Source of the DNA: CAZFLY01 sp964519995
GTDB taxonomy: Bacteria; Planctomycetota; Phycisphaerae; Sedimentisphaerales; Anaerobacaceae
DNA: 36,632 nucleotides
NCBI GenBank assembly: GCA_964519995.1
Contig: CAZFLY010000026.1
Span: 1 to 36,632, forward strand
Direction of reading: 5' to 3'
Position numbers and translations under genes: made by a program. The number at the start of each line of letters is the position of its first letter. Position 1 is the first letter of the stretch. A model generated the notes under the pieces. The model ran no database searches. It had not been told where the DNA came from and saw nothing but the letters and a program-made list of their open reading frames with translations. Positions 23,284-31,710 of this stretch are shown one piece after another.

Positions 23284-23910
23284 TTAGGCAACCAGGCTTT
23301 TAGCTACGTCGACAGCAGAAGCCGCATCATCAGCATAGCCGTCGGCGCCAATCTTATCAGCGTAGCCATGTGTTACTGGTGCGCCACCTATCATGATTTT
23401 GGCCAGAATGTTTGCGTCTCTTATCGCCTTTAAGGTCTTTTCCATGGCGGGCATGGTTGTAGTTAGAAGCGTACTCATTCCGATCAACTGAGCTCCGGAG
23501 GTTTTAGCCTGCTCAATAAACTTTTCAGGTCGGACGTCAATTCCAAGATCGATGACCGTAAATCCTGCTCCTTTTAGCATCATTGCAACCAGGTTCTTGC
23601 CGATGTCGTGTAGGTCGCCTTGCACTGTCCCGATCACAAACTTTCCGACCGGTTGAACACCGGCTTTGACCAGTTCCGGCTCGAGCAGTTCCATCGCCAT
23701 TTTCATTGCGCGTGCTGAGATAAGCACTTCAGGTATATATACCTCGTTCTTCTTAAATCGGCTGCCAACAACATCCATACCGGCTATGAGTCCTTCTTCA
23801 AGAACGTTCTTTGGTGCTATGCCTTCTGCAAGAGCTGCCTTGGTAATTTCTACTGCCTGCGTTTGGTCACCCTTAATAACCGACTCAGCTAAAGCCTTCA
23901 GATCTGCCAT
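23284..23910 (-). CDS. Corrinoid (B12-binding) methyl-carrier protein, MtbC/MttC type
   Basis: The 208-residue length is typical. An N-terminal helical cap domain (about 1-85; EEGLIAGMDVVGSRFKKNEV, IPEVLISARAMKMAM) precedes a Rossmann-like cobalamin domain. The latter has DLHDIG at 99-104, whose H101 is the lower axial ligand to cobalt, then IDLGIDVRPEKF, GMSTLLTTTMPAM and a final IGGAPVTHGYADKIGADGY. These proteins carry a methyl group between a substrate-specific methyltransferase (methylamine, methoxy-aromatic, betaine-type) and a second one acting on tetrahydrofolate or coenzyme M. No methyltransferase or reactivator is encoded nearby, so it is an orphan. It ends in a strong terminator and is divergent from the ETF operon. 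Confidence 0.9.
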   Translation of the reverse strand: MADLKALAESVIKGDQTQAVEITKAALAEGIAPKNVLEEGLIAGMDVVGSRFKKNEVYIPEVLISARAMKMAMELLEPELVKAGVQPVGKFVIGTVQGDLHDIGKNLVAMMLKGAGFTVIDLGIDVRPEKFIEQAKTSGAQLIGMSTLLTTTMPAMEKTLKAIRDANILAKIMIGGAPVTHGYADKIGADGYADDAASAVDVAKSLVA

Positions 23911-24076
23911 ATTGTCTCAACTAAATGAAAATCCGTTGCTGTGTTTGCCTCTAAACTTTCTACAATAGGACAGGCATTAAATACAATCGCACAGCCGAGA
24001 GCAAGAATTAAATTTGAGTTTTTTAGTGTTTAGGAAGCCTTAGGTTAACGAGTCTACAAAATCTGGTTTACATAAT

Positions 24077-24104
24077 TTGAAAAACTATAGGGCGATGATA
24101 TAAT
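24077..24104 (+). promoter_or_regulatory. Extended -10 promoter of the ETF/ETF-QO operon
   Basis: TTGAAA (24077-24082), a 16-nt spacer and TATAAT (24099-24104) preceded by TGA, an extended -10 signature. An upstream ATG at 24103 lies within the -10, which supports the ATG at 24202 as the true start. The leader is about 90 nt and contains a short stem (CTCA, CTAGT, TGAG). Confidence 0.65.
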
Positions 24105-24201
24105 GTTTCCCCTTATTGCCCGGATCGGTTCCGGCTACTTAGGCTCACTAGTTGAGTCTATCCAGAAAAGGATATGTTGTGCAGGCTGTGAGATACTGAG
24201 C

Positions 24202-26292
24202 ATGAGCGACTATGTAGTCTTGGTCAAACAAGTTCCTGATGTATCACAGATCACAGATAATGCGTTCGATCCTGAGACTGGAACCCTCGTCCGCGCCAGG
24301 CTCGCCAGCATCGTTAACGAGCTTGACACCCAGGCTCTTACCTTCGCCAATTATATGAAGAGAATAAGCGGCGATGATAATGCACGAATCGTCGCTCTTA
24401 CTATGGGCCCGCCTATGGCTGAGCAAGTATTGCGCTACAGCCTCAGCCGTTGCGCAGACAAGGTCGTATTGCTCACCGACCGCGCCCTCGGCGGCGCCGA
24501 TACTGTCGCTACCGCAAATCCACTCGCCTATGCTGTAAGAAAAATAGCAAAGGAAATACTCAACAACGAGAACAATTACTTTATTGTCTGTGGCATGCAG
24601 TCCGTGGATGGTGACACGGCGCAGGTGCCGCCGCAAATAGCCGAAGAATTGAAACTGCCCTGCATTGCTTATGCCACCGATGTTGAATTCAAGAACAACC
24701 GTTTCGAGTTCACACGCATCATAAGTGGTGGCAGCCATACAGTTGCTGTCAAAGCGCTTCCTGCTGTTATAACGGTTGCCAAGTACGAATACCCGCTCTT
24801 TGCATCTTTTGGCCGCAACCGCTGGGCAAACCAAACCGAAGTCATCCAGTGGGGTAGCGATGATATCAAAGCTACTCATATTGGTGTTCAAGGTTCTAAA
24901 ACCGCCGTGATACGTGTATTCCCGCCTGGCAAAAGCACCAGAAAGTGCCAGCAAATCCATGATGCAAAATCGCTCGCCGGAATAATTGTTGAAAGCTTCA
25001 AAGGCGACAACGGCCAGGCCGCACAAGCCAGCGACGGCGAACAACCTTGCTACCGCCTACCTACAAAGAGGCAAAGCAAACTCGATCGCAACTTTGAAGG
25101 AACCCTCAAAGAAAATGAAGACTATGTCGCTCTCGGCGAAGCCCTCGATAAATTTGGCGTGATCGACATCGACAAAATCGACGACGCCACCAAGGACAAG
25201 ATCATCGAAACCGTAGGCGGCCGTTTCCACAAAAACGCCCTCGAAGATATGCTCAACGGCTACAATCTTACAGAACCGACCTTCAAAGGCGAGATATGGG
25301 TCGTCGCCGAACACAGCCAAGGTATCGTTCATCCCGCCACTTTCGAACTTGTCGGTAAGGCTCATGACCTCGCCGATTCTCTTGAAACGAAGGTTGGTGT
25401 GTGCTTCGCAGGCTATGGCGTCGAATCATTGGCAGAAGAAAATATTGCCGCGGGCGCAGATAACATCTACATCGTTGAGCACGAACTGCTTGAAGTCTTT
25501 GATCCAACAGCTTATCGCAAAGCAGTCGCCGATGCTATTAAGGCATACTGGCCGCAAATTGTTCTTTACGCTGCAACACCACAAGGCAGAATGCTCGCAC
25601 CGATGGTTTCTTACAGCCTCGAGTGCGGCTTGACTGCCGATTGCACTGGACTGGATATAAGGGACAGCTCCCGCAGGGGTGAAATAGGTCTGTTGTTGCA
25701 AACCCGGCCGGCGCTCGGTGGAAACGTGATGGCCACCATCCGAACAAAAAATTCCAAGTCGCAAATGGCTACCGCTCGCCCAGGCGTTATGGAAAGAAGA
25801 CAGGCGGACCCGTCGCGCAAAGGTAAAATCATAAGACACAAAGTCGAACTCACAGAAGACGACGTAAGCCTTGAAGTAATAAGAACCGAACTTGGCACCG
25901 GTGATGTTGATTTAGGCGCCACTGTCATTGTAAGTGGCGGTAAAGGTATGCAGAGCAGGGACAATTACGAGCTACTCGTTGGGCTTCTTTGCGATGGATT
26001 AAGCAAGACGCTTGATACAAATGTCGAACGCGGCGCCTCTCGCGCAGCGGTGGAGCAGGGCTTTATTGAACGGGCCCATCAGGTCGGCCAGACCGGCACT
26101 TCTGTCGGCCCAAAGCTTTACTTCGCGTTGGGAATATCCGGCGCAATTCAGCATATGATAGGTGTGGCGAACACCGAAACCATCGTTGCTGTCAACAGCG
26201 ATCCTAACGCACCGATTTTCAAACAATGCGATTATTACATAGTAGGAACCGTTGAAGACATCGTACCGGAGCTGGTCCAATCATTAGAATAA
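24202..26292 (+). CDS. Fused electron transfer flavoprotein, beta-alpha (EtfB-EtfA)
   Basis: From the ATG at 24202 the product has 696 residues. The EtfB part covers about 1-265 (MSDYVVLVKQVPD, RLASIVNELDTQALTFANYM, FIVCGMQSVDGDTAQVPPQI). A linker of about 90 residues follows (270-360), starting polar and then helical (VALGEALDKFGVIDIDKIDD). EtfA runs from about 362 (GEIWVVAEHSQGIVHPATFE) with the FAD-binding signature GQTGTSVGPKLYFALGISGA at about 629-648 and the final NSDPNAPIFKQCDYYIVGTV. ETF takes electrons from flavin dehydrogenases and passes them to ETF-QO. The fusion order beta-alpha mirrors fixA-fixB. The linker includes a segment that may belong to the ferredoxin-like insert or spacer seen in some anaerobe EtfA proteins, but it has no cysteine cluster. 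The start codon lacks a strong Shine-Dalgarno. Confidence 0.88.
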   Translation: MSDYVVLVKQVPDVSQITDNAFDPETGTLVRARLASIVNELDTQALTFANYMKRISGDDNARIVALTMGPPMAEQVLRYSLSRCADKVVLLTDRALGGADTVATANPLAYAVRKIAKEILNNENNYFIVCGMQSVDGDTAQVPPQIAEELKLPCIAYATDVEFKNNRFEFTRIISGGSHTVAVKALPAVITVAKYEYPLFASFGRNRWANQTEVIQWGSDDIKATHIGVQGSKTAVIRVFPPGKSTRKCQQIHDAKSLAGIIVESFKGDNGQAAQASDGEQPCYRLPTKRQSKLDRNFEGTLKENEDYVALGEALDKFGVIDIDKIDDATKDKIIETVGGRFHKNALEDMLNGYNLTEPTFKGEIWVVAEHSQGIVHPATFELVGKAHDLADSLETKVGVCFAGYGVESLAEENIAAGADNIYIVEHELLEVFDPTAYRKAVADAIKAYWPQIVLYAATPQGRMLAPMVSYSLECGLTADCTGLDIRDSSRRGEIGLLLQTRPALGGNVMATIRTKNSKSQMATARPGVMERRQADPSRKGKIIRHKVELTEDDVSLEVIRTELGTGDVDLGATVIVSGGKGMQSRDNYELLVGLLCDGLSKTLDTNVERGASRAAVEQGFIERAHQVGQTGTSVGPKLYFALGISGAIQHMIGVANTETIVAVNSDPNAPIFKQCDYYIVGTVEDIVPELVQSLE

Positions 26293-26296
26293 GAAT

Positions 26297-26385
26297 CCCG
26301 CAGTAAACTGCGGGGCTAAATAAAAAGGTATTTAGCCCCCCAATTTATTGGGGGGTTCTTGCCGTAATTTATTGCGGGGTTTTTT
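26297..26385 (+). terminator. Cluster of overlapping hairpins between etfBA and ETF-QO
   Basis: Four potential stems lie in 89 nt: CCCGCAG/CTGCGGG (26297-26314), GGGGCTAAAT/ATTTAGCCCC (26312-26339), CCCCCCAAT/ATTGGGGGG (26336-26355) and CCGTAAT/ATTGCGG (26362-26378), the last followed by GG and TTTTTT. The second stem shares bases with the first and third, so they exclude one another. The last with its T-tract is a good terminator. The arrangement could be an attenuator or a tandem of dispersed hairpin repeats. Confidence 0.6.
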
Positions 26386-26404
26386 ACGTAAAGTGAGATT
26401 AAAG

Positions 26405-28075
26405 GTGTCAAATAACCAAGATTACAACAGAGTATCAGTTTTAGTTGTTGGTGCTGGCCCTGCCGGTCTGGCAACTGCCATCCAACTAAAAGTCCTCAAT
26501 CCTGATATAGATATATGTGTTATAGACAAGGCTCTTGACCCGGGCAATCACAACCTTTCCGGCGCGGTTCTGGAGCCTGAACCTTTGCACACACTTCTCG
26601 ATGCAGCGAAGCCGGATTGGCGAGACACCGATGCCGCAAAGGAAGTCCTCGCAAATGTAATCAATAAAGATGATGTTATGTTCATGCTGGGCGGAAAATA
26701 TGCCTTTAACATCATTTTCGCAATCAGGCTGGCAAAGCTTTTTGGTCTTGGCTTCGGCCAGATGATACACAAAGGCGATTATTCTGTCTCCGTTAGTAAA
26801 CTCACCAAGTGGATGGCCCAGATCGCCAAAGACCTCGGTGCCGAAGTCCTGATGGGTTTCGCAGCCGAAGATATTGTTCTCGATGAATCAACAGGCAAGG
26901 CAGTTGGCATCAAACTTGTCGATCAGGGACTGGATAAACACAACAACAAACAGCCAAACTATATAGAGGGCGAAACAATCGAAGCTGATTTTGTAGTCCT
27001 TGCTGAGGGTTGTGATGGTCTTGTCACTGAGCGTTTTATTGAGAAAGCAAATCTTAAGCGCCAATGCAATCAGTTATATTCGGTCGGCGTAAAGGAGTTG
27101 ATAAAGGTAAGTCCTGAACAATATAACGATTTTACTGCGGGCCGGGTCGTTCACGCAATGGGCTATCCAATTTGGACGCCAATCATCGGCCCGGGCATGT
27201 TTGGCGGCGGCATTGTATATGCCGGCGCTCAGGATCATTTATCGGTAGGAATGATAGTCGGTGCCGACTGGAAGTACTATAACTTTAATCCGCAGGATGC
27301 GCTTGTGCGCTTCAAGGAACATAGCTTTGTCAAAAAGTACATCGATGGCGGCACAGTTGTCGAAGCTGGCGCAAAAATGATTCCGGAAGGCGGATATTAT
27401 GCCATCCCCCGTGACTCACAAACCGGAAGCATCGGCAAAGCCAACATTATGATCTTAGGCGACAGCGCCGGCTTTGTGAATATGCTTAAAATAAAAGGCC
27501 TGCACAACGCCATCGACTCCGGCATCCAGGCTGCAAAAGCCATCGCTGAAACTTTTGATAATCCCGACCGGGCAGCCGTTAGATATACCGAGCTAATCGA
27601 GCAATCCAACGTGATGAAGGAAATGTATTCCGCCCGTAACTTCCGACAGACCGTCGCAAAGTTAGGGTCCTTACAGGGAATGCCGTTGTCGGTATTAGGC
27701 GGTTTACTACCCAAATTCGATATCGAATTCGACTATAAGGCAATGCGAACGATTCCGTATCGTCTTAAACCAAACCAGAATTTCGACAAGGATACTTTTA
27801 CCGCGGTGGCTGCCACCGAGCACCGTGAGGAGCAGCCATCACACTTAGAGATTCTGGATAAAACCATCTGTGAAACTAAGTGCACGCCATTGTTCAATAG
27901 TCCATGCATTACATTCTGTCCTGCAGGTGTGTATGAGACGATTCACGGCGAGGTAAAGCCAGCCAACCCATCGAACTGCTTGCACTGCAAGACCTGTCAA
28001 AGAAAATGTCCCTTCGACAATATCCGCTGGGTAGTCCCCGAAGGCACTGGCGGCCCAAGATACAAACGAATGTAG
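26405..28075 (+). CDS. Electron transfer flavoprotein-quinone oxidoreductase (FixC-FixX type)
   Basis: The likely start is GTG at 26405 (556 residues); GTG at 26390 is possible, and earlier codons lie in the terminator. The N-terminal FAD fold has SVLVVGAGPAGLATAIQL. The middle includes GVKELIKVSPEQYNDF, the quinone/membrane region MGYPIWTPIIGPGMFGGGIV, and AIPRDSQTGSIGKANIMILG before GDSAGFVNMLKIKGLHNAID. The C-terminal domain has a single [4Fe-4S] motif CLHCKTCQRKCPFDNIRW (about 524-541), plus an earlier cysteine group ETKCTPLFNSPCITFCPAG. It accepts electrons from reduced ETF and passes them to quinone at the membrane. The full-length layout equals FixC plus FixX in one chain, as in mitochondrial ETF-QO. 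Confidence 0.9.
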   Translation: MSNNQDYNRVSVLVVGAGPAGLATAIQLKVLNPDIDICVIDKALDPGNHNLSGAVLEPEPLHTLLDAAKPDWRDTDAAKEVLANVINKDDVMFMLGGKYAFNIIFAIRLAKLFGLGFGQMIHKGDYSVSVSKLTKWMAQIAKDLGAEVLMGFAAEDIVLDESTGKAVGIKLVDQGLDKHNNKQPNYIEGETIEADFVVLAEGCDGLVTERFIEKANLKRQCNQLYSVGVKELIKVSPEQYNDFTAGRVVHAMGYPIWTPIIGPGMFGGGIVYAGAQDHLSVGMIVGADWKYYNFNPQDALVRFKEHSFVKKYIDGGTVVEAGAKMIPEGGYYAIPRDSQTGSIGKANIMILGDSAGFVNMLKIKGLHNAIDSGIQAAKAIAETFDNPDRAAVRYTELIEQSNVMKEMYSARNFRQTVAKLGSLQGMPLSVLGGLLPKFDIEFDYKAMRTIPYRLKPNQNFDKDTFTAVAATEHREEQPSHLEILDKTICETKCTPLFNSPCITFCPAGVYETIHGEVKPANPSNCLHCKTCQRKCPFDNIRWVVPEGTGGPRYKRM

Positions 28076-28086
28076 GTTCGTGTCAC

Positions 28087-28121
28087 GTGACTCGTGACCC
28101 GGGTCATGAGCGACGAGTCAC
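28087..28121. terminator. Palindrome between convergent genes, probable bidirectional terminator
   Basis: GTGACTCGT (28087-28095) and ACGAGTCAC (28113-28121) pair perfectly, with the palindrome GACCCGGGTC inside the loop. It lies between the ETF-QO stop (28075) and the stop of the minus-strand propeller gene (28127). No long T-tract is present, so termination strength is uncertain. Confidence 0.5.
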
Positions 28122-28126
28122 ACGTC

Positions 28127-29548
28127 TTATTCACCCGCCGGCAGAAAGTTCTCCATCACCCACACTTCACTCGTATACGAATGCGTGTAAAAAGCGATAC
28201 GTTGCCCGTCCGGATGGACGCGCGGGGCAAAAAAACCCTTCTTCCACTCCCACAGCTTTTGCGGCTCGCCGCCTTCTGCGGAAATTCGCCAGAGCTCGCC
28301 TCCTTTACCCCCCATCAGCCACTTCGGAAAGAGTACATACTGACCGTCAGGCGTCCAGGCGACCCCCACCAGCCACATCTCCTCCTCTTTCTCAAATCGA
28401 AGCAGTTCTCTGGGCTCTCCGCCGGCAACAGGGATGATCTTTAAGGCGTAGCAGTCTGTTAAACCCAGTCCAAGGGCTAAATGCTGCCCATCCGGCGACA
28501 GATCCCAGCGAGGGGTGTCACTTGAGCGGGTCTGAAGGAGTTCTTTTTCTTGACCGGTTTCGAGGTCTCTGGCCATCAGACGCTTGGTTTTGGAATCGGG
28601 ATCATGGCAACCATAGAACAGTGTCTTTCCGTCGGGAGACAGTTCGGCTCGCCCCAACCTCTCAGTCTCACTCCGCACTAGAGCGGTTTGGTCACCTGTC
28701 TGTACATCGATCTTGTAGATGACCTGTGGCGATTCCTGCCCAAAGCCTCGAGACGGCACGATAGACCGCCCGTCAGCAGACCAGCGAAGGGAACCAAAAT
28801 GTGGGAGCTCAGTGTCCAGTTCGCGCTCCTGGCCGGTTGCCAGAGTCCGAATGTGGATGATCTGCGATTTATCAGGACGCCGTGTGCAATAGGCCAGATA
28901 CTGACCATCAGGCGACCACTCAGGACAGTTAGTTGCACCAGTCTGGCGGACTGGCATGGTCGGAGACAAAACCTTGCCCGTCTCCAAATCGAGCGTAGCC
29001 ACGAAAACGTCACCGAGCATTTGCTCATTCCTGTAATAATATGAGCCGCTCTGCGTGAATCCTATCGGTGTAACATCCCCTATATCCTGCTTGACCAACT
29101 CGGGGTATCCCTGCGGTCCGCCGCCGGTCACTTGCAGAAGCCACGCATCCCAGGTTCCTCTACGGTCGCTGGCAAATAACACACGCTTTCCATCCGGCGT
29201 CCAGCCGATCAGCCTGTCGTTGGCCGGATGCTTAACAAGAGTGATCTCGCGATTTCCACTAAGATCGAGTACGAAAATATCCCGTTTTGACGTACCCTCG
29301 TCTTGGGGACGGTCGTAGGCAATGTAGCGCCCATTTGGTGAGAGGTCGACCGTTTCCGGCGAGGGCTTACCGAAGGTCTTGACCACTTGAACAGTACCAT
29401 CCGCAGCGGATACCCACGCGAGTTCAGAGGTCTTATTCTCTTTCTGGTAGAGTATTGCGAGAATTTGCCTGTTGTCCGAAGACCAATCTACGGGAGTTTG
29501 GAATACACCACGATAGAGAAGGCAACGACCAGAGCCATCGAGCCCACA
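28127..29548 (-). pseudogene. PD40/TolB-like beta-propeller gene, 5' truncated
   Basis: The minus strand reads open from 29548 to the stop at 28127 (473 residues). At least six PD40 propeller blades are visible by their SPDG/TPDG turns: VDLSPNGRYIAYDR, IGWTPDGKRVLFASDRRGTW, PEWSPDGQYLAYCTRRPD, LRWSADGRSIVP, AELSPDGKTLFYG, WDLSPDGQHLALG, VAWTPDGQYVLFP, RVHPDGQRIAFYTH. A GTG at 29386 could start a shorter protein, but similarity continues upstream (FQTPVDWSSDNRQILAILY) to an in-frame TAG at 29549-29551 with no start codon. The 5' end, signal peptide included, is therefore missing. It meets another truncated propeller gene head to head at about 29550. The region looks richer in GC than its surroundings. 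Confidence 0.7.
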
Positions 29549-29551
29549 CTA

Positions 29552-30659
29552 TTGCCTGGGGCCTCCGACAACGGAAAGAGCAATTACTTCCCAAAATTTT
29601 CTCCCGACGGTAAGTGGATCGTATTCTGCCAGAGTGATTCGTTCATGCTGCTCAGGCCTGATAGCACACTTTACATCATTCCGTCGGCCGGGGGCACAAC
29701 AAAGAAGATGCGATGCAACTTTTCCGGCAAGATGAGCTCCTGGCGCAGTTGGTCGCCCAACGGCAAGTGGCTGGTCTTTGCCTCCAAGGTCGGCGGCCCA
29801 TTTACACAGCTTTGGCTGACGCACATCGACGCCGAGGGTAATGACACAACTCCGGTGCTTCTGGAACATTTTACCGCGGCGGACCGCGCATCGAACATCC
29901 CGGAATTTGTCAATGTTCAGCCGGAGCAGTTCGCCGAGATCCGCCAGCAGTTTGCAGACTACTACACCCACTATCGCGCCGGGGTCCTTTTTGAGCAACG
30001 CCACGAGTACGCCAAGGCCATCGAGGAGTTCCACAACGCTCTGGAAGAAAAGCCAAATCACGTTGAGTCGCTGTATCTGTAGGCTTCGTGCCTGGCCCGA
30101 GTTGACAAGGAGAAAGAGGCTCTGCCATACGCGAGCAAGGTTGAACGACTTGTCCCCAACAGCCCCACGGTCCACGGCCTGCTGGGGGCACTGCTCAGCA
30201 GTACTGGTCGGCATAGCGAAGCCCTGACACACCTCGAAACTGCCTACGCCGCAAATCCCAATGATGTTAGCATTGCCAGCAATCTGGCGTGGGTGCTGGC
30301 GACCTCTCCCGAAGCGATACACCGCGACGGACATCGGGCGGTAGAGTTGGCCGAGTGGGCCTGTGAAGCCACGGGATACAAGTCACCCCCTTTGCTGGAC
30401 ACATTGGCGGCTGCCTATGCTGAGGCGGGCCAATTCGAACGAGCCGAGAGCACGACCCTGCAGGCAATAGAGATCGTCCGCAGCAACCCCAAGACCTCTA
30501 CAGCGACCTTAGAGTCNNNNNNNNNNNNNNNNNNNNNNNNNNNNNNNNNNNNNNNNNNNNNNNNNNNNNNNNNNNNNNNNNNNNNNNNNNNNNNNNNNNN
30601 NNNNNNNNNNNNNNNNTTACAAAGCTGGTAAGCCTTATCACGAGTCAGCCGGGCAATAG
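29552..30659 (+). pseudogene. PD40-TPR protein gene: 5' truncated, in-frame stop, interrupted by assembly gap
   Basis: From about 29552 the plus strand reads two propeller blades (SNYFPKFSPDGKWIVFCQSD; SWSPNGKWLVFASKVGG), then NIPEFVNVQPEQ, then TPR repeats beginning at YAKAIEEFHNALEEKPNH. A single TAG at 30080-30082 interrupts the frame, after which TPR coding resumes in the same frame (ASCLARVDKEKEALPYASKV, then LLGALLSSTGRHSEALTHLE, then LAAAYAEAGQFERAEST) up to the gap at 30517. After the gap, 30618-30659 reads YKAGKPYHESAGQ and a stop, the usual end of such TPR proteins. There is no start: the 5' part is missing at the head-to-head junction. It is either a decayed gene or a misassembly with a sequencing error. 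Confidence 0.65.
30517..30616. other. Scaffold gap of 100 N
   Basis: Exactly 100 N, a conventional placeholder for an unknown distance. The TPR protein tail after it suggests that the true missing sequence may be short. Confidence 0.95.
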
Positions 30660-31046
30660 CTGCAGCGCCTTTTCAGATGTGCTAACTTATAAAGAATGAC
30701 ATATCGCGATTCCCTCGGCAATTTTTAACTATGATTGATATTAGATTAAAAGTCTCAGTTTGCGTTTTTTAACCTCCTCTAATTTATTTCAATATTACAC
30801 ACGGCTAAACGAATTAACACGGCATCGTACCCCCGGTTGCGGTTGGTGGTGTGCCTAAGCCGTTTTTGGTGTGATGTGATCTTTGGCATCTTGCTGATGG
30901 CAACTAATCTGGCTAATCATCTTTTCCGCAGAAGTAGCATGTTCTAACATCTGTTCGTAGGGGAAAATGATCCAAGGTGGATAAGGATCGTTTGCGGGGG
31001 ACGGTAACTAAATGGCTTGAGAAGGGAATCTGGGCCTGTTTAGCGC
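30660..31046. other. Gene-free spacer after the TPR remnant
   Basis: This 387-nt stretch has AT-rich and GT-rich parts and no frame with coding character. A short plus-strand frame enters the csrA antisense and is a shadow. A weak inverted pair (GATCC with GGATC, near 30969-30990) is present. I see no RNA gene or convincing terminator for csrA. Confidence 0.4.
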
Positions 31047-31400
31047 TTACTGTTGCTTTTGTGGGTGTTTTGCAGGCTGCTGCTCTTGTGATTCCTTGTC
31101 ACCCTGTTCCTCGGCGGTTGTTTGTGGTTGCTTTTTGGCCCCCTCCGGTGCCTCTTCCGGGGCTTGCTGCTCGGCAGCTTTCTTGGGTTTTTCCTGAGTT
31201 TCGTTTGCTGACTGCTCCTGGGCTTCCTTCTCCTTCTTCTCGCGTTGAATCGCGTCGTATATCTCCCTGCGGTGAACCGGTATTTTCTTTGGGGCCGTTA
31301 TACCTAATCGGACCTTGTCACCCCGCACATCGACGATGGTAATTTCCACATCGTCGCCAATCATAATTGACTCATCTCTTTGTCTACTTAGCACCAACAT
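31047..31400 (-). CDS. csrA: CsrA-family RNA-binding regulator with long low-complexity tail
   Basis: Residues 1-55 are a standard CsrA: MLVLSRQRDESIMIGDDVEI, TIVDVRGDKVRLGITAPKKI, PVHRREIYDAIQREKKE, with the RNA-contacting start (L4, R6) and the VHRREIY motif (R44 region). Normal CsrA has 60-75 residues; this one has 117. The extra ~55 residues are Gln, Glu, Lys, Pro and Ala-rich (EAQEQSANETQEKPKKAAEQ, then QQPAKHPQKQQ) and probably disordered. CsrA binds GGA motifs in mRNA leaders to control translation. AAAAGGAG lies 7 nt upstream of the ATG at 31400. No fliW or flagellar gene is adjacent. Confidence 0.9.
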   Translation of the reverse strand: MLVLSRQRDESIMIGDDVEITIVDVRGDKVRLGITAPKKIPVHRREIYDAIQREKKEKEAQEQSANETQEKPKKAAEQQAPEEAPEGAKKQPQTTAEEQGDKESQEQQPAKHPQKQQ

Positions 31401-31710
31401 TTTTAACTCCTTTTGTCGGCTGGCTTTGCTACATTAATTACGCTAAATACATACCGACTGTTCACCTGGTTGTCTGCCAAATACTCTTTGTCAAACATTT
31501 CCTAATTACAACCTAACTTGGCAAAGAACATTTGGATAACAAACTTGAACAAACATATATTTCGGCTAATTTTAGGGCCAAAACCAAACAATTTTGCTTT
31601 TGTTTAACTAATGATGTTTAATTATGGGGCTATGTACGCATAAGCCCTTCTTTATGAGGAGCTTATAGAAGATTATAGAGTGGGAAAAAGATGTTCAAAA
31701 GGTGGTCGTG
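31401..31710. other. Spacer between the membrane protein gene and csrA, with one stem-loop
   Basis: It holds the csrA leader with its Shine-Dalgarno and, at 31640-31666, a hairpin (ATAAGC-C-CTTC, loop TTTAT, GAGG-A-GCTTAT) with one mismatch, 45 nt downstream of the membrane protein stop. It lacks a T-tract. A TTGACA occurs on the minus strand near 31494-31489 without a good -10. No gene was seen. Confidence 0.4.

Noticed and set aside
23911..24201. Cobalamin riboswitch near the corrinoid protein
   Set aside because: No B12-box-like sequence or long structured leader was visible on either strand; the plus strand holds only the ETF promoter and a small stem.
24244..25044. 266-codon antisense frame inside the ETF gene
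   Set aside because: It is a codon-usage shadow of a strongly conserved gene; no start signal or domain.
30977..31342. Plus-strand frame with a hydrophobic segment opposite csrA
   Set aside because: Most of it is the antisense of the csrA low-complexity tail; no Shine-Dalgarno and no conserved features.
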